Shown here: positions 1 to 7,191 of the stretch, piece after piece
How the letters are laid out: the number at the start of each line of letters is the position of its first letter
How positions within the stretch are numbered: the stretch's first letter is position 1
From: Granulicella tundricola MP5ACTX9
GTDB taxonomy: Bacteria; Acidobacteriota; Terriglobia; Terriglobales; Acidobacteriaceae
NCBI RefSeq assembly: GCF_000178975.2
Contig: NC_015064.1
Span: 868,001-932,000 of the forward strand
DNA: 64,000 nucleotides
Direction: 5' to 3'
Notes under the pieces: model-generated
Seen by the model: the letters and a program-made list of their open reading frames with translations, nothing else
The model's database searches: none
Told to the model about the DNA's origin: nothing
Made by a program: the position numbers and the translations under genes

Positions 1-2001
1 CTGCCACTGACGCAGGCGCAGTATGGGGCGAGTCTGGGCGGCCCGATCATGCGGGATAAGACGTTTTACTTTCTCAACTTTGAGAAGCGGAACCTGAACA
101 CGGATGGAGTGATTGCGATCTCCCCCGCAAATGCCGCAGCGGTGAATGCGAAGCTTGTTGCGGTGGGTTATGCGGCTCCGCTGCTGGCTGTGTCTGGAGG
201 GAACTCCGGTACGACGCTGTTTCCGACGACGCTACATACGACCTATGGCTTTGGGCGGGTGGATCATGAGTTTGGGCCTCGGGACCGCGTCAATGCACGG
301 TATACGCACTACGAGTTGAGCAGCATCAATGCTCGTGGGGTGGGGTCTTTGAGCGCGGTGAGTGCGGGTAGCTCGGTGTTCGATACGAACGATACGCTGG
401 CGGTAAGCAACATTGCCACGCTGTCTTCGCGGACGTTCAACGAGACTCGTGCGCAGTTTACGCGGGACAGCTATGCGGCTCCGCCGAACGATGAGGTTGG
501 GCCTGCCGTGAGTATCTCCGGGGTGGCGAGTTTTGGGAGGCTTTCGGCTTCGCCTACAGTGCGGATGAATTACCTGGGTGAGGTGGTGGACAACGTGGTC
601 CATCAGCGTGGGGCGCATACGCTGAAGGGCGGCGTTGACTTCCTGATGAACGACACGACGATTACCTTTCCGCAGTCGCTGCGTGGGGCTTATACGTTTT
701 CCTCGCTGGCAAATTTTCTGGCGGGGACTTATAACTCCAGTGGGTTCACGCAGTCGTTTGGAACGCCCGTCGTGGGCCAGACAAACCCGAATGTTGGGAT
801 GTATGTGCAGGATGAGTGGAAGGCCTCTGCGAAGCTGACGGTGAATGCAGGCGTCCGATACGATCTGCAGTTTTTGAAGAGCATCCAGACGGATAAGGGG
901 AATGTGTCGCCACGGATTGGATTTGCGTGGGCTCCGGCGCGGGATGGACGGACGGTGGTGCGGGGAAGCTTTGGATTGTTCTATGACCGGGTGGCTCTGC
1001 GTGCGTTGGCGAATGCGTTGTTATCAGCAGGCAATAGTACAGATCTGACGAAGGCTACTTTGTTGAGTTACAGCGTTTCTCCTCTGTCGACGGGTGCTCC
1101 GGCGTTTCCTGCTGTGCTGACTGCACCTCCCGCTGGAGTCAAAGTAAGTCTGGCTACGATGAATCCGAATATTCAGAATGCTTATGCCGAACAGGCAAGC
1201 CTGGGCGTGGAGCAGCAGATCTCAAGCAAGACTACGGTTGAGATGAGTTACCAGCATCTGCGTGGGGAGCACCTGCTGGCGGATCTGAATAAGAACGTGA
1301 ACTATGACGGGAGTTATATCAATTCGAGTTATGCGAATAACAAGCAGTATGACTCTGTAGGTGATTCGTACTATGACGGACTGGAGGTCTCTGTCGTTCA
1401 GCGACCGGTGAGGTATGGAAGTCTGCGAGCGTCTTATGTCTGGTCGAAGGCTATCGACGATGTGGGGGAGTTTTTCTTCAGTGCGCCGGTGAATAACTTC
1501 AATCTGCGTGAGGATCGCGGACGGTCTGACGACGATCAGCGGCATCGCGTGTCCTTCAATGCGACGGTGCATAGCAGCATGGATGCGGCACATGATTGGC
1601 GCGGGCGCGTGACGCATGGATGGATGCTTTCGGGAGTGCTGCAGTACCAGTCGCGGCTGCCGTTCAACATTGTTTCAGGGACGACGAGTACGCAGTTTAC
1701 GGCGCTGCGGCCTTGTCTGCCGGGTGCGGATGCCACGGCTTGTAAGCAGGGTCGGTCGGGAACTTTGATTGGGCGGAATACGGGTGTGGGGTTCGACTTC
1801 TATTCTCTGAATGCGCGGCTGAGCAGGACGTTTGTGCTGAGTGACCGGCTGCGCGTGGAGGGAATGGCAGAGGCGTTCAACGCGCTGAACCATCGCAATG
1901 ACATGATCCCGAATGCTACGGCTGGTGCGAGTGGGTTTGCTGGGGCTACTGCCGTGGGCGATCCTCGGAGTGTGCAACTGGGAGCGAGAATTTCGTTCTG
2001 A
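1..2001 (+). CDS. TonB-dependent receptor (Oar-like), 3' part
   Basis: Reading frame 1 is open from the first base of the window, so the gene starts upstream and only the C-terminal 666 residues are seen. The first visible residues include GASLGGPIMRDKTFYFLNF, the end of the plug region in acidobacterial carboxypeptidase-regulatory/TonB receptors. The rest is aromatic and beta-rich, as expected for an outer-membrane barrel, with typical segments such as GMYVQDEWK and VNAGVRYD, and it ends in GARISF with a terminal Phe, as in outer-membrane proteins. Family knowledge: these receptors take up large substrates (glycans, peptides or chelates) across the outer membrane using TonB energy. The substrate cannot be told from the sequence. 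The N-terminal signal, CarboxypepD_reg domain and TonB box lie outside the window. Confidence 0.88.
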   Translation: MPLTQAQYGASLGGPIMRDKTFYFLNFEKRNLNTDGVIAISPANAAAVNAKLVAVGYAAPLLAVSGGNSGTTLFPTTLHTTYGFGRVDHEFGPRDRVNARYTHYELSSINARGVGSLSAVSAGSSVFDTNDTLAVSNIATLSSRTFNETRAQFTRDSYAAPPNDEVGPAVSISGVASFGRLSASPTVRMNYLGEVVDNVVHQRGAHTLKGGVDFLMNDTTITFPQSLRGAYTFSSLANFLAGTYNSSGFTQSFGTPVVGQTNPNVGMYVQDEWKASAKLTVNAGVRYDLQFLKSIQTDKGNVSPRIGFAWAPARDGRTVVRGSFGLFYDRVALRALANALLSAGNSTDLTKATLLSYSVSPLSTGAPAFPAVLTAPPAGVKVSLATMNPNIQNAYAEQASLGVEQQISSKTTVEMSYQHLRGEHLLADLNKNVNYDGSYINSSYANNKQYDSVGDSYYDGLEVSVVQRPVRYGSLRASYVWSKAIDDVGEFFFSAPVNNFNLREDRGRSDDDQRHRVSFNATVHSSMDAAHDWRGRVTHGWMLSGVLQYQSRLPFNIVSGTTSTQFTALRPCLPGADATACKQGRSGTLIGRNTGVGFDFYSLNARLSRTFVLSDRLRVEGMAEAFNALNHRNDMIPNATAGASGFAGATAVGDPRSVQLGARISF

Positions 2002-2011
2002 GAACGAGGAA

Positions 2012-2058
2012 GGCGTAACGCGGATAAGAGGGATTAGAACGGATCAAGGCGGATTACG
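2012..2058. repeat. Intergenic ATCCG/CGGAT repeat, copy 1
   Basis: A run of CGGATAAG / GGATTAG / CGGATCAAGG / CGGATTA units follows the receptor stop codon. Its reverse complement matches the element at 61367-61410 closely, and the same units occur at 41457-41583. All three copies lie between genes, next to stop codons. Confidence 0.55.
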
Positions 2059-2080
2059 TCTGGCGTTCTCTGGCTTGTCG

Positions 2081-2665
2081 TTAGAGGGCTTCTGATTGTT
2101 GGCGCTTGCGGAAGGCTGCTACTTTGTTGCGGTTTCCGCAGGAGGCCATGCTGCACCAGCGGCGTTGATGGGATTTGGTGCGGTCGTAGAACCAGAGGAC
2201 GCATGACGTGTCTTCGCAACGGCGGATGAGGTTGAAGTCACCGTGGGCGAGGAGGTCTGCGGCGGCTTCTGCGACGGGTGCGAGGAGTTGCTGCGGAGTG
2301 TTGCCGGGCCAGATGCGTTCTGTGGTGAATGTGCCGTCGGGATGCTCGATCAGTTGTGCGTGGCTGCTGCCTTGGGACAGCATGCGGTTCAAGACTGATC
2401 GATTGATTGGGTTGCCGGCTTCGCGGTCTTCGATGGCAGTACGGATCTGCTCGCGGAGGTGACGTGCGGCCTGGAGCAGGGAGTTGCGAGGCGCCGGAGG
2501 CTTGGCGATGCTGCGAAAGCCGGCGTGCGAAAGCCATGCGAGGACGTCGGCGTCAGCCTGGAGGGAGTCTACGAGTGCGCCATCCACCATGGGTACGGTG
2601 TTGAGCAGATTGAGGACTGGATGATCTGCGATCTGGGTTAGGTCTGAGATTTCTGTGGTGGCCAA
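2081..2665 (-). CDS. CGNR zinc-finger transcription regulator (ABATE domain)
   Basis: 194 residues. The N-terminal two thirds fit the ABATE domain (LTQIADHPVLNLLNT near residue 10; ALRQ-like helical region). The C-terminal zinc finger has Cys150, Cys155, Cys171 and Cys176, the last in the diagnostic SCGNRNK, followed by a basic tail. Family knowledge: CGNR proteins are putative stress-responsive DNA-binding regulators. The start is TTG at 2665 with AGGAG about 8 bases upstream; no ATG fits as well. It is divergent from the hydrolase at 2747, and an 8-bp dyad lies between the two genes. That suggests it controls itself and the hydrolase, though the ligand is unknown. Confidence 0.85.
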   Translation of the reverse strand: MATTEISDLTQIADHPVLNLLNTVPMVDGALVDSLQADADVLAWLSHAGFRSIAKPPAPRNSLLQAARHLREQIRTAIEDREAGNPINRSVLNRMLSQGSSHAQLIEHPDGTFTTERIWPGNTPQQLLAPVAEAAADLLAHGDFNLIRRCEDTSCVLWFYDRTKSHQRRWCSMASCGNRNKVAAFRKRQQSEAL

Positions 2666-2687
2666 GAAAATTCTCCTGAATCCATTG

Positions 2688-2716
2688 TAACCTGCTTACA
2701 TCTACTTTGCAGGTTA
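2688..2716. promoter_or_regulatory. Putative operator dyad between CGNR regulator and hydrolase
   Basis: Perfect inverted repeat TAACCTGC (2688-2695), 13 bases, GCAGGTTA (2709-2716). The half-sites are 21 bp centre to centre, two helical turns, as for a dimeric regulator. It lies in the 81-bp divergent promoter region. Binding by the CGNR protein is inferred from position only. Confidence 0.55.
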
Positions 2717-2746
2717 GCAAGATGGGCCGGAACTTCTTGGAAGAGG

Positions 2747-3733
2747 ATGCAGATGGATAGACGAGGCTTTATACGTGCGGGCGGAGGGATTCTGGCGATG
2801 ACTGCCGGAACTCCTATGAGTTTGGCGGCAGAGGGAACAGCAGCAGAGATTTCAAGGAGCACGGCTATGACGGTTGCGGCGATTCATCGTGTAGAGGCTG
2901 ACGGAGTGAGTGTGTTCTACCGCGAGGCGGGGCCGGTGGACGGGCCGGTGGTGTTGCTGCTGCATGGGTTTCCGACGTCCTCGTTTCAATACCGGGAGCT
3001 GATGCCGTTGCTTGCGGATAAGTACCGGGTGATTGCGCCGGATCTGCCGGGGTTCGGGTTTACGGAGGTTCCGGCGGAGCGTGGGTACAAGTACACGTTC
3101 GAGAACCTGGCGAAGACGATTGACGCGTTTACGGAGGCGCTGAAGCTGACGCGGTATGCGCTGTATGTTTTCGACTATGGTGCTCCGACGGGGTTCCGGC
3201 TGGCGATGGCGCATCCGGAGCGGGTGACGGCGATCGTAAGTCAGAATGGCAATGCGTATGAGGCCGGGCTGGGCGATGCGTGGGCTCCGATCCAGACGTA
3301 CTGGCGGGAGCCTACGGCGGAGCATCGCGAGGTAGTACACCAGGCGCTGAGTGCGGATGGAATCAAAGAGCAGTACACCTATGGCGTGCCGCATCCGGAG
3401 CGCATCAAGCCGGAGGGATATACGCTGGATGCGGCGATGATTCTGCGGCCGGGAAATATGGAGATTCAGCTCGACCTGTTTCTGGACTATGCGAATAACG
3501 TGAAGCGGTATCCGGCGTTCCAGGAGTACTTCCGCAAAGCGAAGCCGCCGCTGCTGGCGATCTGGGGCGAGCATGATCCGTTCTTTATTCCTCCGGGTGC
3601 GGAGGGTTTCAAGAAAGATAATCCGAACGCGACCGTGCAGTTTCTGGACACCGGACACTTTGCGTTGGAGACGCATGTGGTCGAGGTCGCCGGGGCGATG
3701 CGGGAGTTTCTAGGCCGGGCTTTGAAGGCTTAG
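2747..3733 (+). CDS. Exported alpha/beta hydrolase (epoxide hydrolase / haloalkane dehalogenase-like)
   Basis: 328 residues. The N-terminus has a Tat-like RRGFIRAGGG followed by a hydrophobic stretch and Ala-rich cleavage region, so export by Tat is likely. The hydrolase fold starts near residue 45. HGFP at 73-76 forms the oxyanion loop. Asp143 in VFDYGAP sits at the nucleophile elbow, the carboxylate nucleophile typical of epoxide hydrolases and haloalkane dehalogenases. Asp277 (GEHDPFF) and His304 (DTGHFALE) complete the triad. The substrate is unknown. Its stop codon abuts the convergent peroxiredoxin stop at 3734 with no base between. The divergent CGNR gene and the dyad suggest inducible expression. 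Confidence 0.88.
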   Translation: MQMDRRGFIRAGGGILAMTAGTPMSLAAEGTAAEISRSTAMTVAAIHRVEADGVSVFYREAGPVDGPVVLLLHGFPTSSFQYRELMPLLADKYRVIAPDLPGFGFTEVPAERGYKYTFENLAKTIDAFTEALKLTRYALYVFDYGAPTGFRLAMAHPERVTAIVSQNGNAYEAGLGDAWAPIQTYWREPTAEHREVVHQALSADGIKEQYTYGVPHPERIKPEGYTLDAAMILRPGNMEIQLDLFLDYANNVKRYPAFQEYFRKAKPPLLAIWGEHDPFFIPPGAEGFKKDNPNATVQFLDTGHFALETHVVEVAGAMREFLGRALKA

Positions 3734-4390
3734 TTACTTGGTGGGGATTTGTTTGGTGGAAAGGTACCAGGTCTGAACGTCCATCCCTGCTACTCCGGCG
3801 GCGCGCTTGACGGCGTCGGCCTGGGTGGCGGGGGCGGGGACGACGACGGGTTGGCCGGGCTGCCAGTTGGCGGGACAACTGACGCCGTTGGTGTCGGCGA
3901 CCTGGAGGGCTTCAAAGATGCGGATGAGCTCGTCTACATTTCTGCCTAATTGCATGGGGTAATACAGCAACGCGCGGATGAGGCCCTTGGGGTCGATGAC
4001 GAAGACGGAGCGGACGGTGGCGGTGTCGCTGACGGCTTCGTGGACGAGGCCGTAGGCGGCGCTGACCTTCTGGTCGAGATCGACGACGAGAGGGAACTCG
4101 ATCTTGACGTTGAAGATGCGTTCGAGGTCGAGGACCCAGGCGATGTGCGACTGGAGGGAGTCGATGGAGACGCCGATGAGCTGGACGTTGAGGCGGTCCC
4201 AATCGGCCTGGCGGCGGGCGAACTCGACGAACTCGGTGGAGCAGACGGGGGTGAAGTCTGAGGGGTGGGAGAAGAGCATGACCCACTTGCCGCGGGTGGT
4301 GTAGTCGGTGAGGCGGATGGTGCCGTGGGTGCTCTTGGCTTCGAAGTTTGGGGCGAGCTCAAGGATGCGGGGGATGCGGGACTCAGGCAT
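3734..4390 (-). CDS. Peroxiredoxin (Prx6 / 1-Cys type) with an extra C-terminal-region Cys
   Basis: 218 residues, normal for the Prx6 group. Peroxidatic Cys50 is in DFTPVCSTE. The long C-terminal dimerisation arm is present, with YPMQLGRNVDE near 144-154. A second Cys, Cys172 in VSCPANWQPGQ, lies where archaeal Prx6-type enzymes often carry a resolving Cys; the paralogue at 4549-5205 has Thr-Pro there. Family knowledge: it reduces H2O2 and organic peroxides with thiols in the cytoplasm. ATG at 4390 has GGAG 7 bases upstream. It lies 40 bases downstream of tRNA-Cys and probably shares the transcript of the upstream peroxiredoxin. Confidence 0.92.
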   Translation of the reverse strand: MPESRIPRILELAPNFEAKSTHGTIRLTDYTTRGKWVMLFSHPSDFTPVCSTEFVEFARRQADWDRLNVQLIGVSIDSLQSHIAWVLDLERIFNVKIEFPLVVDLDQKVSAAYGLVHEAVSDTATVRSVFVIDPKGLIRALLYYPMQLGRNVDELIRIFEALQVADTNGVSCPANWQPGQPVVVPAPATQADAVKRAAGVAGMDVQTWYLSTKQIPTK

Positions 4391-4430
4391 GGAGTTCTCC
4401 TGGGCTGTCAGATGCTAACTCAGAAGTGTG

Positions 4431-4506
4431 TGGAGCACCGAATGGGATTTGAACCCATGAATACTGGTTTTGCAGACCAGCGCGTTAGCCACTTCGCCAT
4501 CGGTGC
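4431..4506 (-). tRNA. tRNA-Cys (GCA)
   Basis: On the minus strand the 76 bases fold as a full cloverleaf: acceptor GCACCGA / TCGGTGC, D stem GCG / CGC, anticodon stem CTGGT / ACCAG with loop CTGCAAA (anticodon GCA, Cys), T stem ATGGG / CCCAT with loop TTCAAAT, discriminator T, and encoded CCA. It is placed between two peroxiredoxin genes on the same strand, 42 bases from one and 40 from the other, so it is probably cut from a common transcript. Confidence 0.95.
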
Positions 4507-4548
4507 CCTTGTGCCGCGTCCAGGGCGGACGCGGCATGCATCTTGATT

Positions 4549-5205
4549 CTACTTCGGTTGCTTGGTTGTGCGGAGGTACGGTTTGACGGTTTTGTAGCCG
4601 GGGAAGATCTTGTCGGCTTCCTCGTTGGTGACGGCCCCGGTGATGATGACGTCGCCGCCCTGCTTCCAGTTGGCCGGGGTTGCGACCTTGTGCTTCGCGG
4701 TGAGCTGCATGGAATCAAGGACGCGGATGATCTCGTCGAAGTTGCGGCCGGTGGTCATGGGGTAGGCCATGGTGAGCTTGATGCGCTTATCCGGTCCGAT
4801 GACGAAGACGGTGCGGACGGGTGCGTTGTTGGCGGGGGTGCGGCCCTCGGAGGTCTCGCCTGCGTCTGCCGCGAGCATGTCGTAGAGCTTTGCTACCTTG
4901 AGCTCGGGGTCACCGATCATGGGGAAAGTTACGGCTGAGCCGCCGACGTCAAGGATGTCCTGCGCCCACTTGTCGTGGTTGCTGACGGGATCGACGCTGA
5001 GGCCGATGATCTTTGCGCCGCGCTGGGCGAACTGCGCCTCCAGGCTGGCGGCTGCGCCGAGTTCGGTCGTGCAGACGGGGGTGAAGTCCTTGGGGTGCGA
5101 GAAGAGCACGGCCCAGCTCTCGCCGATCCAGTCATGGAAGTGAATGGTGCCTTGCGTGGTCTCCGCGGTGAAGTCGGGAGCAATATCGTTGATCCGAAGT
5201 GACAT
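4549..5205 (-). CDS. Peroxiredoxin (Prx6 / 1-Cys type)
   Basis: 218 residues from ATG at 5205, preceded by AGGAG 10 bases upstream; an in-frame ATG at 5262 would add 19 unrelated basic residues and lies inside the leader hairpin. Peroxidatic Cys45 is in DFTPVCTTE and the Prx6-type arm has YPMTTGRNFDE. The position of the second Cys in the neighbouring paralogue is VATPANWKQGG, so this is a true one-Cys enzyme and needs an external thiol. It is the first gene after a leader with a four-Cys peptide and terminator-like hairpins (5253-5316), followed by tRNA-Cys and the second peroxiredoxin. The arrangement suggests that expression is tied to cysteine supply. Confidence 0.93.
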   Translation of the reverse strand: MSLRINDIAPDFTAETTQGTIHFHDWIGESWAVLFSHPKDFTPVCTTELGAAASLEAQFAQRGAKIIGLSVDPVSNHDKWAQDILDVGGSAVTFPMIGDPELKVAKLYDMLAADAGETSEGRTPANNAPVRTVFVIGPDKRIKLTMAYPMTTGRNFDEIIRVLDSMQLTAKHKVATPANWKQGGDVIITGAVTNEEADKIFPGYKTVKPYLRTTKQPK

Positions 5206-5252
5206 CTTCCTGCGTCTCCTGTTTCGTTCAAGTGGAAAGCTTGGGGCCAAAG

Positions 5253-5288
5253 CAAAACCCACCCGGCGTTGGCCTTGGGTGGGTTTTG
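5253..5288 (-). terminator. Strong hairpin with U-tract in peroxiredoxin leader (candidate attenuator)
   Basis: Perfect 12-bp stem: 5253-5264 pairs with 5277-5288, 12-base loop. On the minus strand the 3' arm GGGTGGGTTTTG is followed by CTTT, an intrinsic-terminator layout located upstream of, not after, the peroxiredoxin. TTGGCC in the loop (5269-5274, plus strand) can also pair with GGCCAA at 5245-5250, just beyond the stem, which offers a competing fold. On the plus strand no gene ends here, so a minus-strand attenuator is the better reading. Confidence 0.7.
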
Positions 5289-5296
5289 AGTTTCGT

Positions 5297-5316
5297 TCGA
5301 AGGACTTTTACTTCGA
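5297..5316 (-). promoter_or_regulatory. Leader hairpin over the stop codon of the poly-Cys peptide
   Basis: Perfect 6-bp stem TCGAAG / CTTCGA (5297-5302 with 5311-5316). It covers the last two sense codons and the TAA of the leader peptide. A ribosome reaching the stop codon would open it, and one stalled at the Cys codons (5347-5358) would not. It lies 8 bases before the terminator-like hairpin. Confidence 0.5.
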
Positions 5317-5400
5317 TTCGCTCAGCCACGCACCCGTGTACGGCTCACAGCAACAGCAGCGAGCGGTCATGAGTGCGGAGGTGTTGAAGTTCAGCGTCAT
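5308..5400 (-). CDS. Leader peptide with four consecutive cysteines
   Basis: A short frame on the minus strand ends at TAA 5308. From ATG 5400 it codes 30 residues, with AAGG 8 bases upstream; alternatives are ATG 5418 (36 residues, near-leaderless if the promoter at 5423-5450 is used) and ATG 5370 (20 residues). The core is TARCCCCEPYTGAWLSESK, with Cys codons TGC TGT TGC TGT at 5347-5358. Four Cys in a row in a tiny frame just ahead of hairpins and a thiol peroxidase fits a leader peptide that senses Cys-tRNA. Poly-cysteine leader frames are known as cysteine-responsive attenuators in mycobacteria; the link here is by analogy. Chance cannot be excluded without homologues. Confidence 0.6.
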   Translation of the reverse strand: MTLNFNTSALMTARCCCCEPYTGAWLSESK

Positions 5401-5422
5401 CGAATCAGCCTTGAGCATCAAA

Positions 5423-5450
5423 GTTGTACCGCGGCCAGCGCTCTATTCAA
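5423..5450 (-). promoter_or_regulatory. Possible promoter of the leader-peroxiredoxin unit
   Basis: Minus strand TTGAAT (5445-5450), 16 bases, TACAAC (5423-5428). Transcription would begin at or next to ATG 5418. The match to the sigma-70 consensus is moderate. Seen by eye only. Confidence 0.3.
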
Positions 5451-5517
5451 GTTCGGCTAGCATGGTGGAGCCGTTTGCCCCACTGCGGTGTACCAAATCT
5501 CTCACTCTGGAGCTTTG

Positions 5518-6477
5518 ATGTCAACCGCTGGTATATCAGGATCAGGTTTGCCCACCTCTCGCAGGACGCTGGAGTACGCCATTGTGGACGTGTTTGCGGA
5601 GCGTGCGCTCGAAGGCAACATGCTCGCCATCTTTACCGACGCTCGCGGCCTCACGACCGAGCAGATGCAGGCGCTGGCGCGGGAGACGAACCTGTCCGAG
5701 ACGACGTTTATCGTGCCTCGCGACGAGGCCGTGGAGCGTGAGCAAGGGGTGCAGGTGAGGATCTTCACGACGCAGGAGGAGTTGCGCTTTGCAGGGCATC
5801 CCACGCTTGGGACGGCGTCCTGGCTGTACTGGAACCATCCCGTGCTTGCCGGCGCAGAGAAGATCACCCTGGAGCTTCCTGTGGGGCCTATCCCGGTGCG
5901 CTTTGACGCGCCTGCGGAGGGTGAGGACGGCGTGTTCGGGACGATGCGGCAGAATGATGCGAGCTTTGGACAGGTACACGATCCGGAGACGATCAGCAGG
6001 GTTCTTGGAATACCGATTGAAGACCTCGATACGCGATATCCGATTCAGACTGTCTCGACCGGTATGGCGTTCTGCATTGTGCCCTTGCGATCGGTTGAGG
6101 CGTTGGGGCGTCTGGCGATCCCGCAGCAGGTAGCGCAGACGTATCTCGATACGTGCGACGCTAAGTTCTTTCACTGCATTACGCCGGCGCAAGATGCTGA
6201 TTTCAGAGCTCGAATGCAGTTCTATACGGGGGAAGATCCGGCTACGGGTTCGGCCTCCGGGTGTGCGATTGCGTGGCTGGTGCGCTATGGCCTGGTGGAG
6301 AGTGAGCAGCAGGTAGTGATCGAACAAGGGGTGGAGATGCTTCGCCCTTCGAGGATTTCTGTGCGTGCGAAGCGGGCCATTCCTGAGGCTAAAGAATTTC
6401 CCATTTCTGACGTGTTCGTAGGCGGACGCACCATTCCGGTTGCAACGGGACGCTTTTTCCTGCCGTTCCCCTTGTGA
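5518..6477 (+). CDS. PhzF family isomerase
   Basis: 319 residues from ATG 5518 with GGAG 5 bases upstream; a longer frame from 5488 lacks a ribosome site. The family hallmarks are present: Glu61 in NLSETTFI (the catalytic acid/base in PhzF), FAGHPTLGTA near residue 90 and GEDPATGSASG in the second half, from the two diaminopimelate-epimerase-like lobes. Family knowledge: PhzF enzymes isomerise small metabolites; only a few make phenazines. No other phenazine genes are here, so phenazine synthesis is not implied. It is divergent from the peroxiredoxin leader. Confidence 0.9.
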   Translation: MSTAGISGSGLPTSRRTLEYAIVDVFAERALEGNMLAIFTDARGLTTEQMQALARETNLSETTFIVPRDEAVEREQGVQVRIFTTQEELRFAGHPTLGTASWLYWNHPVLAGAEKITLELPVGPIPVRFDAPAEGEDGVFGTMRQNDASFGQVHDPETISRVLGIPIEDLDTRYPIQTVSTGMAFCIVPLRSVEALGRLAIPQQVAQTYLDTCDAKFFHCITPAQDADFRARMQFYTGEDPATGSASGCAIAWLVRYGLVESEQQVVIEQGVEMLRPSRISVRAKRAIPEAKEFPISDVFVGGRTIPVATGRFFLPFPL

Positions 6478-7191
6478 TTCCCACAGGGCTCATTCACGGA
6501 ACTGCAACAAAGACGCACCCTCCTGCGAATGCGGTGAAAGAGCAAGGTGTAAAGATGTGCTGTTTCGCTTATTTTTCGCCGGTTGCAAAGGTAGGTTCCG
6601 CTCCGTAAGGTTGGGAAGCGTTGAGGGAGTGAGGGGTTGGACGGCATGGCCGGACGACACCTGAATGCCCCCGAAGCGCCAAAAGCTTTCGCCTGATTTA
6701 CCGACAATTTGAGCTGAGAGACGCCAGACTGCCCATGCAGTCGCGGCTCCCGTGCGCACCTTTTACCGTTTGCATCTGCAGGCGGGTTCCAGCGCCTGCG
6801 CGGCCCTGTGTCTTCACGACACCGGGACGCGCGGGGCTCGGGCCTTTCCTGTTCTCGCGGCGGCACGAAGAACTGCGTTCACAAGGAGACCGTGAGGCGA
6901 TCTGCTACCTGACTCGTTCAGGGGGCGGTCTGGCTTCTCTCGCAACCGCGATTCCGCCTTCTTGCAAGAGGGATGAGCCGGGCACTGCTCCACGTTGACC
7001 CGCACAAGGTCAAGCGCAGCAGACGGGAGAGCCTCGTTTCATGCTCTTTACGTTTGTTCGCTTGATCCGCAGACGGGCTGCCTGGAGTGGACGGCCCAAC
7101 TCGTCCTGCAAGACGGTACGAACCGCGCAAAGATTTACTGCCATGCGTCTCCCAGCGCCGGGCCAGCCCATGAAAGCGAGAACGGATACCT
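6478..7191. other. 714-bp intergenic region, no gene supported
   Basis: Frames on both strands here have arginine-rich, shadow-like translations without motifs or good ribosome sites. No tRNA, RNase P, tmRNA, SRP or clear riboswitch signature was recognised. It precedes the orphan receiver gene and may hold its promoter or an unrecognised RNA. Confidence 0.5.

Noticed and set aside
5144..5518. 124-residue plus frame over the peroxiredoxin leader
   Set aside because: It runs through the hairpins and the reverse of the poly-Cys codons (Gln run). No ribosome site; the minus-strand leader explains the structure better.
6285..6866. 193-residue minus frame over the PhzF end and the intergenic gap
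   Set aside because: No motif, no ribosome site, Arg-rich composition.
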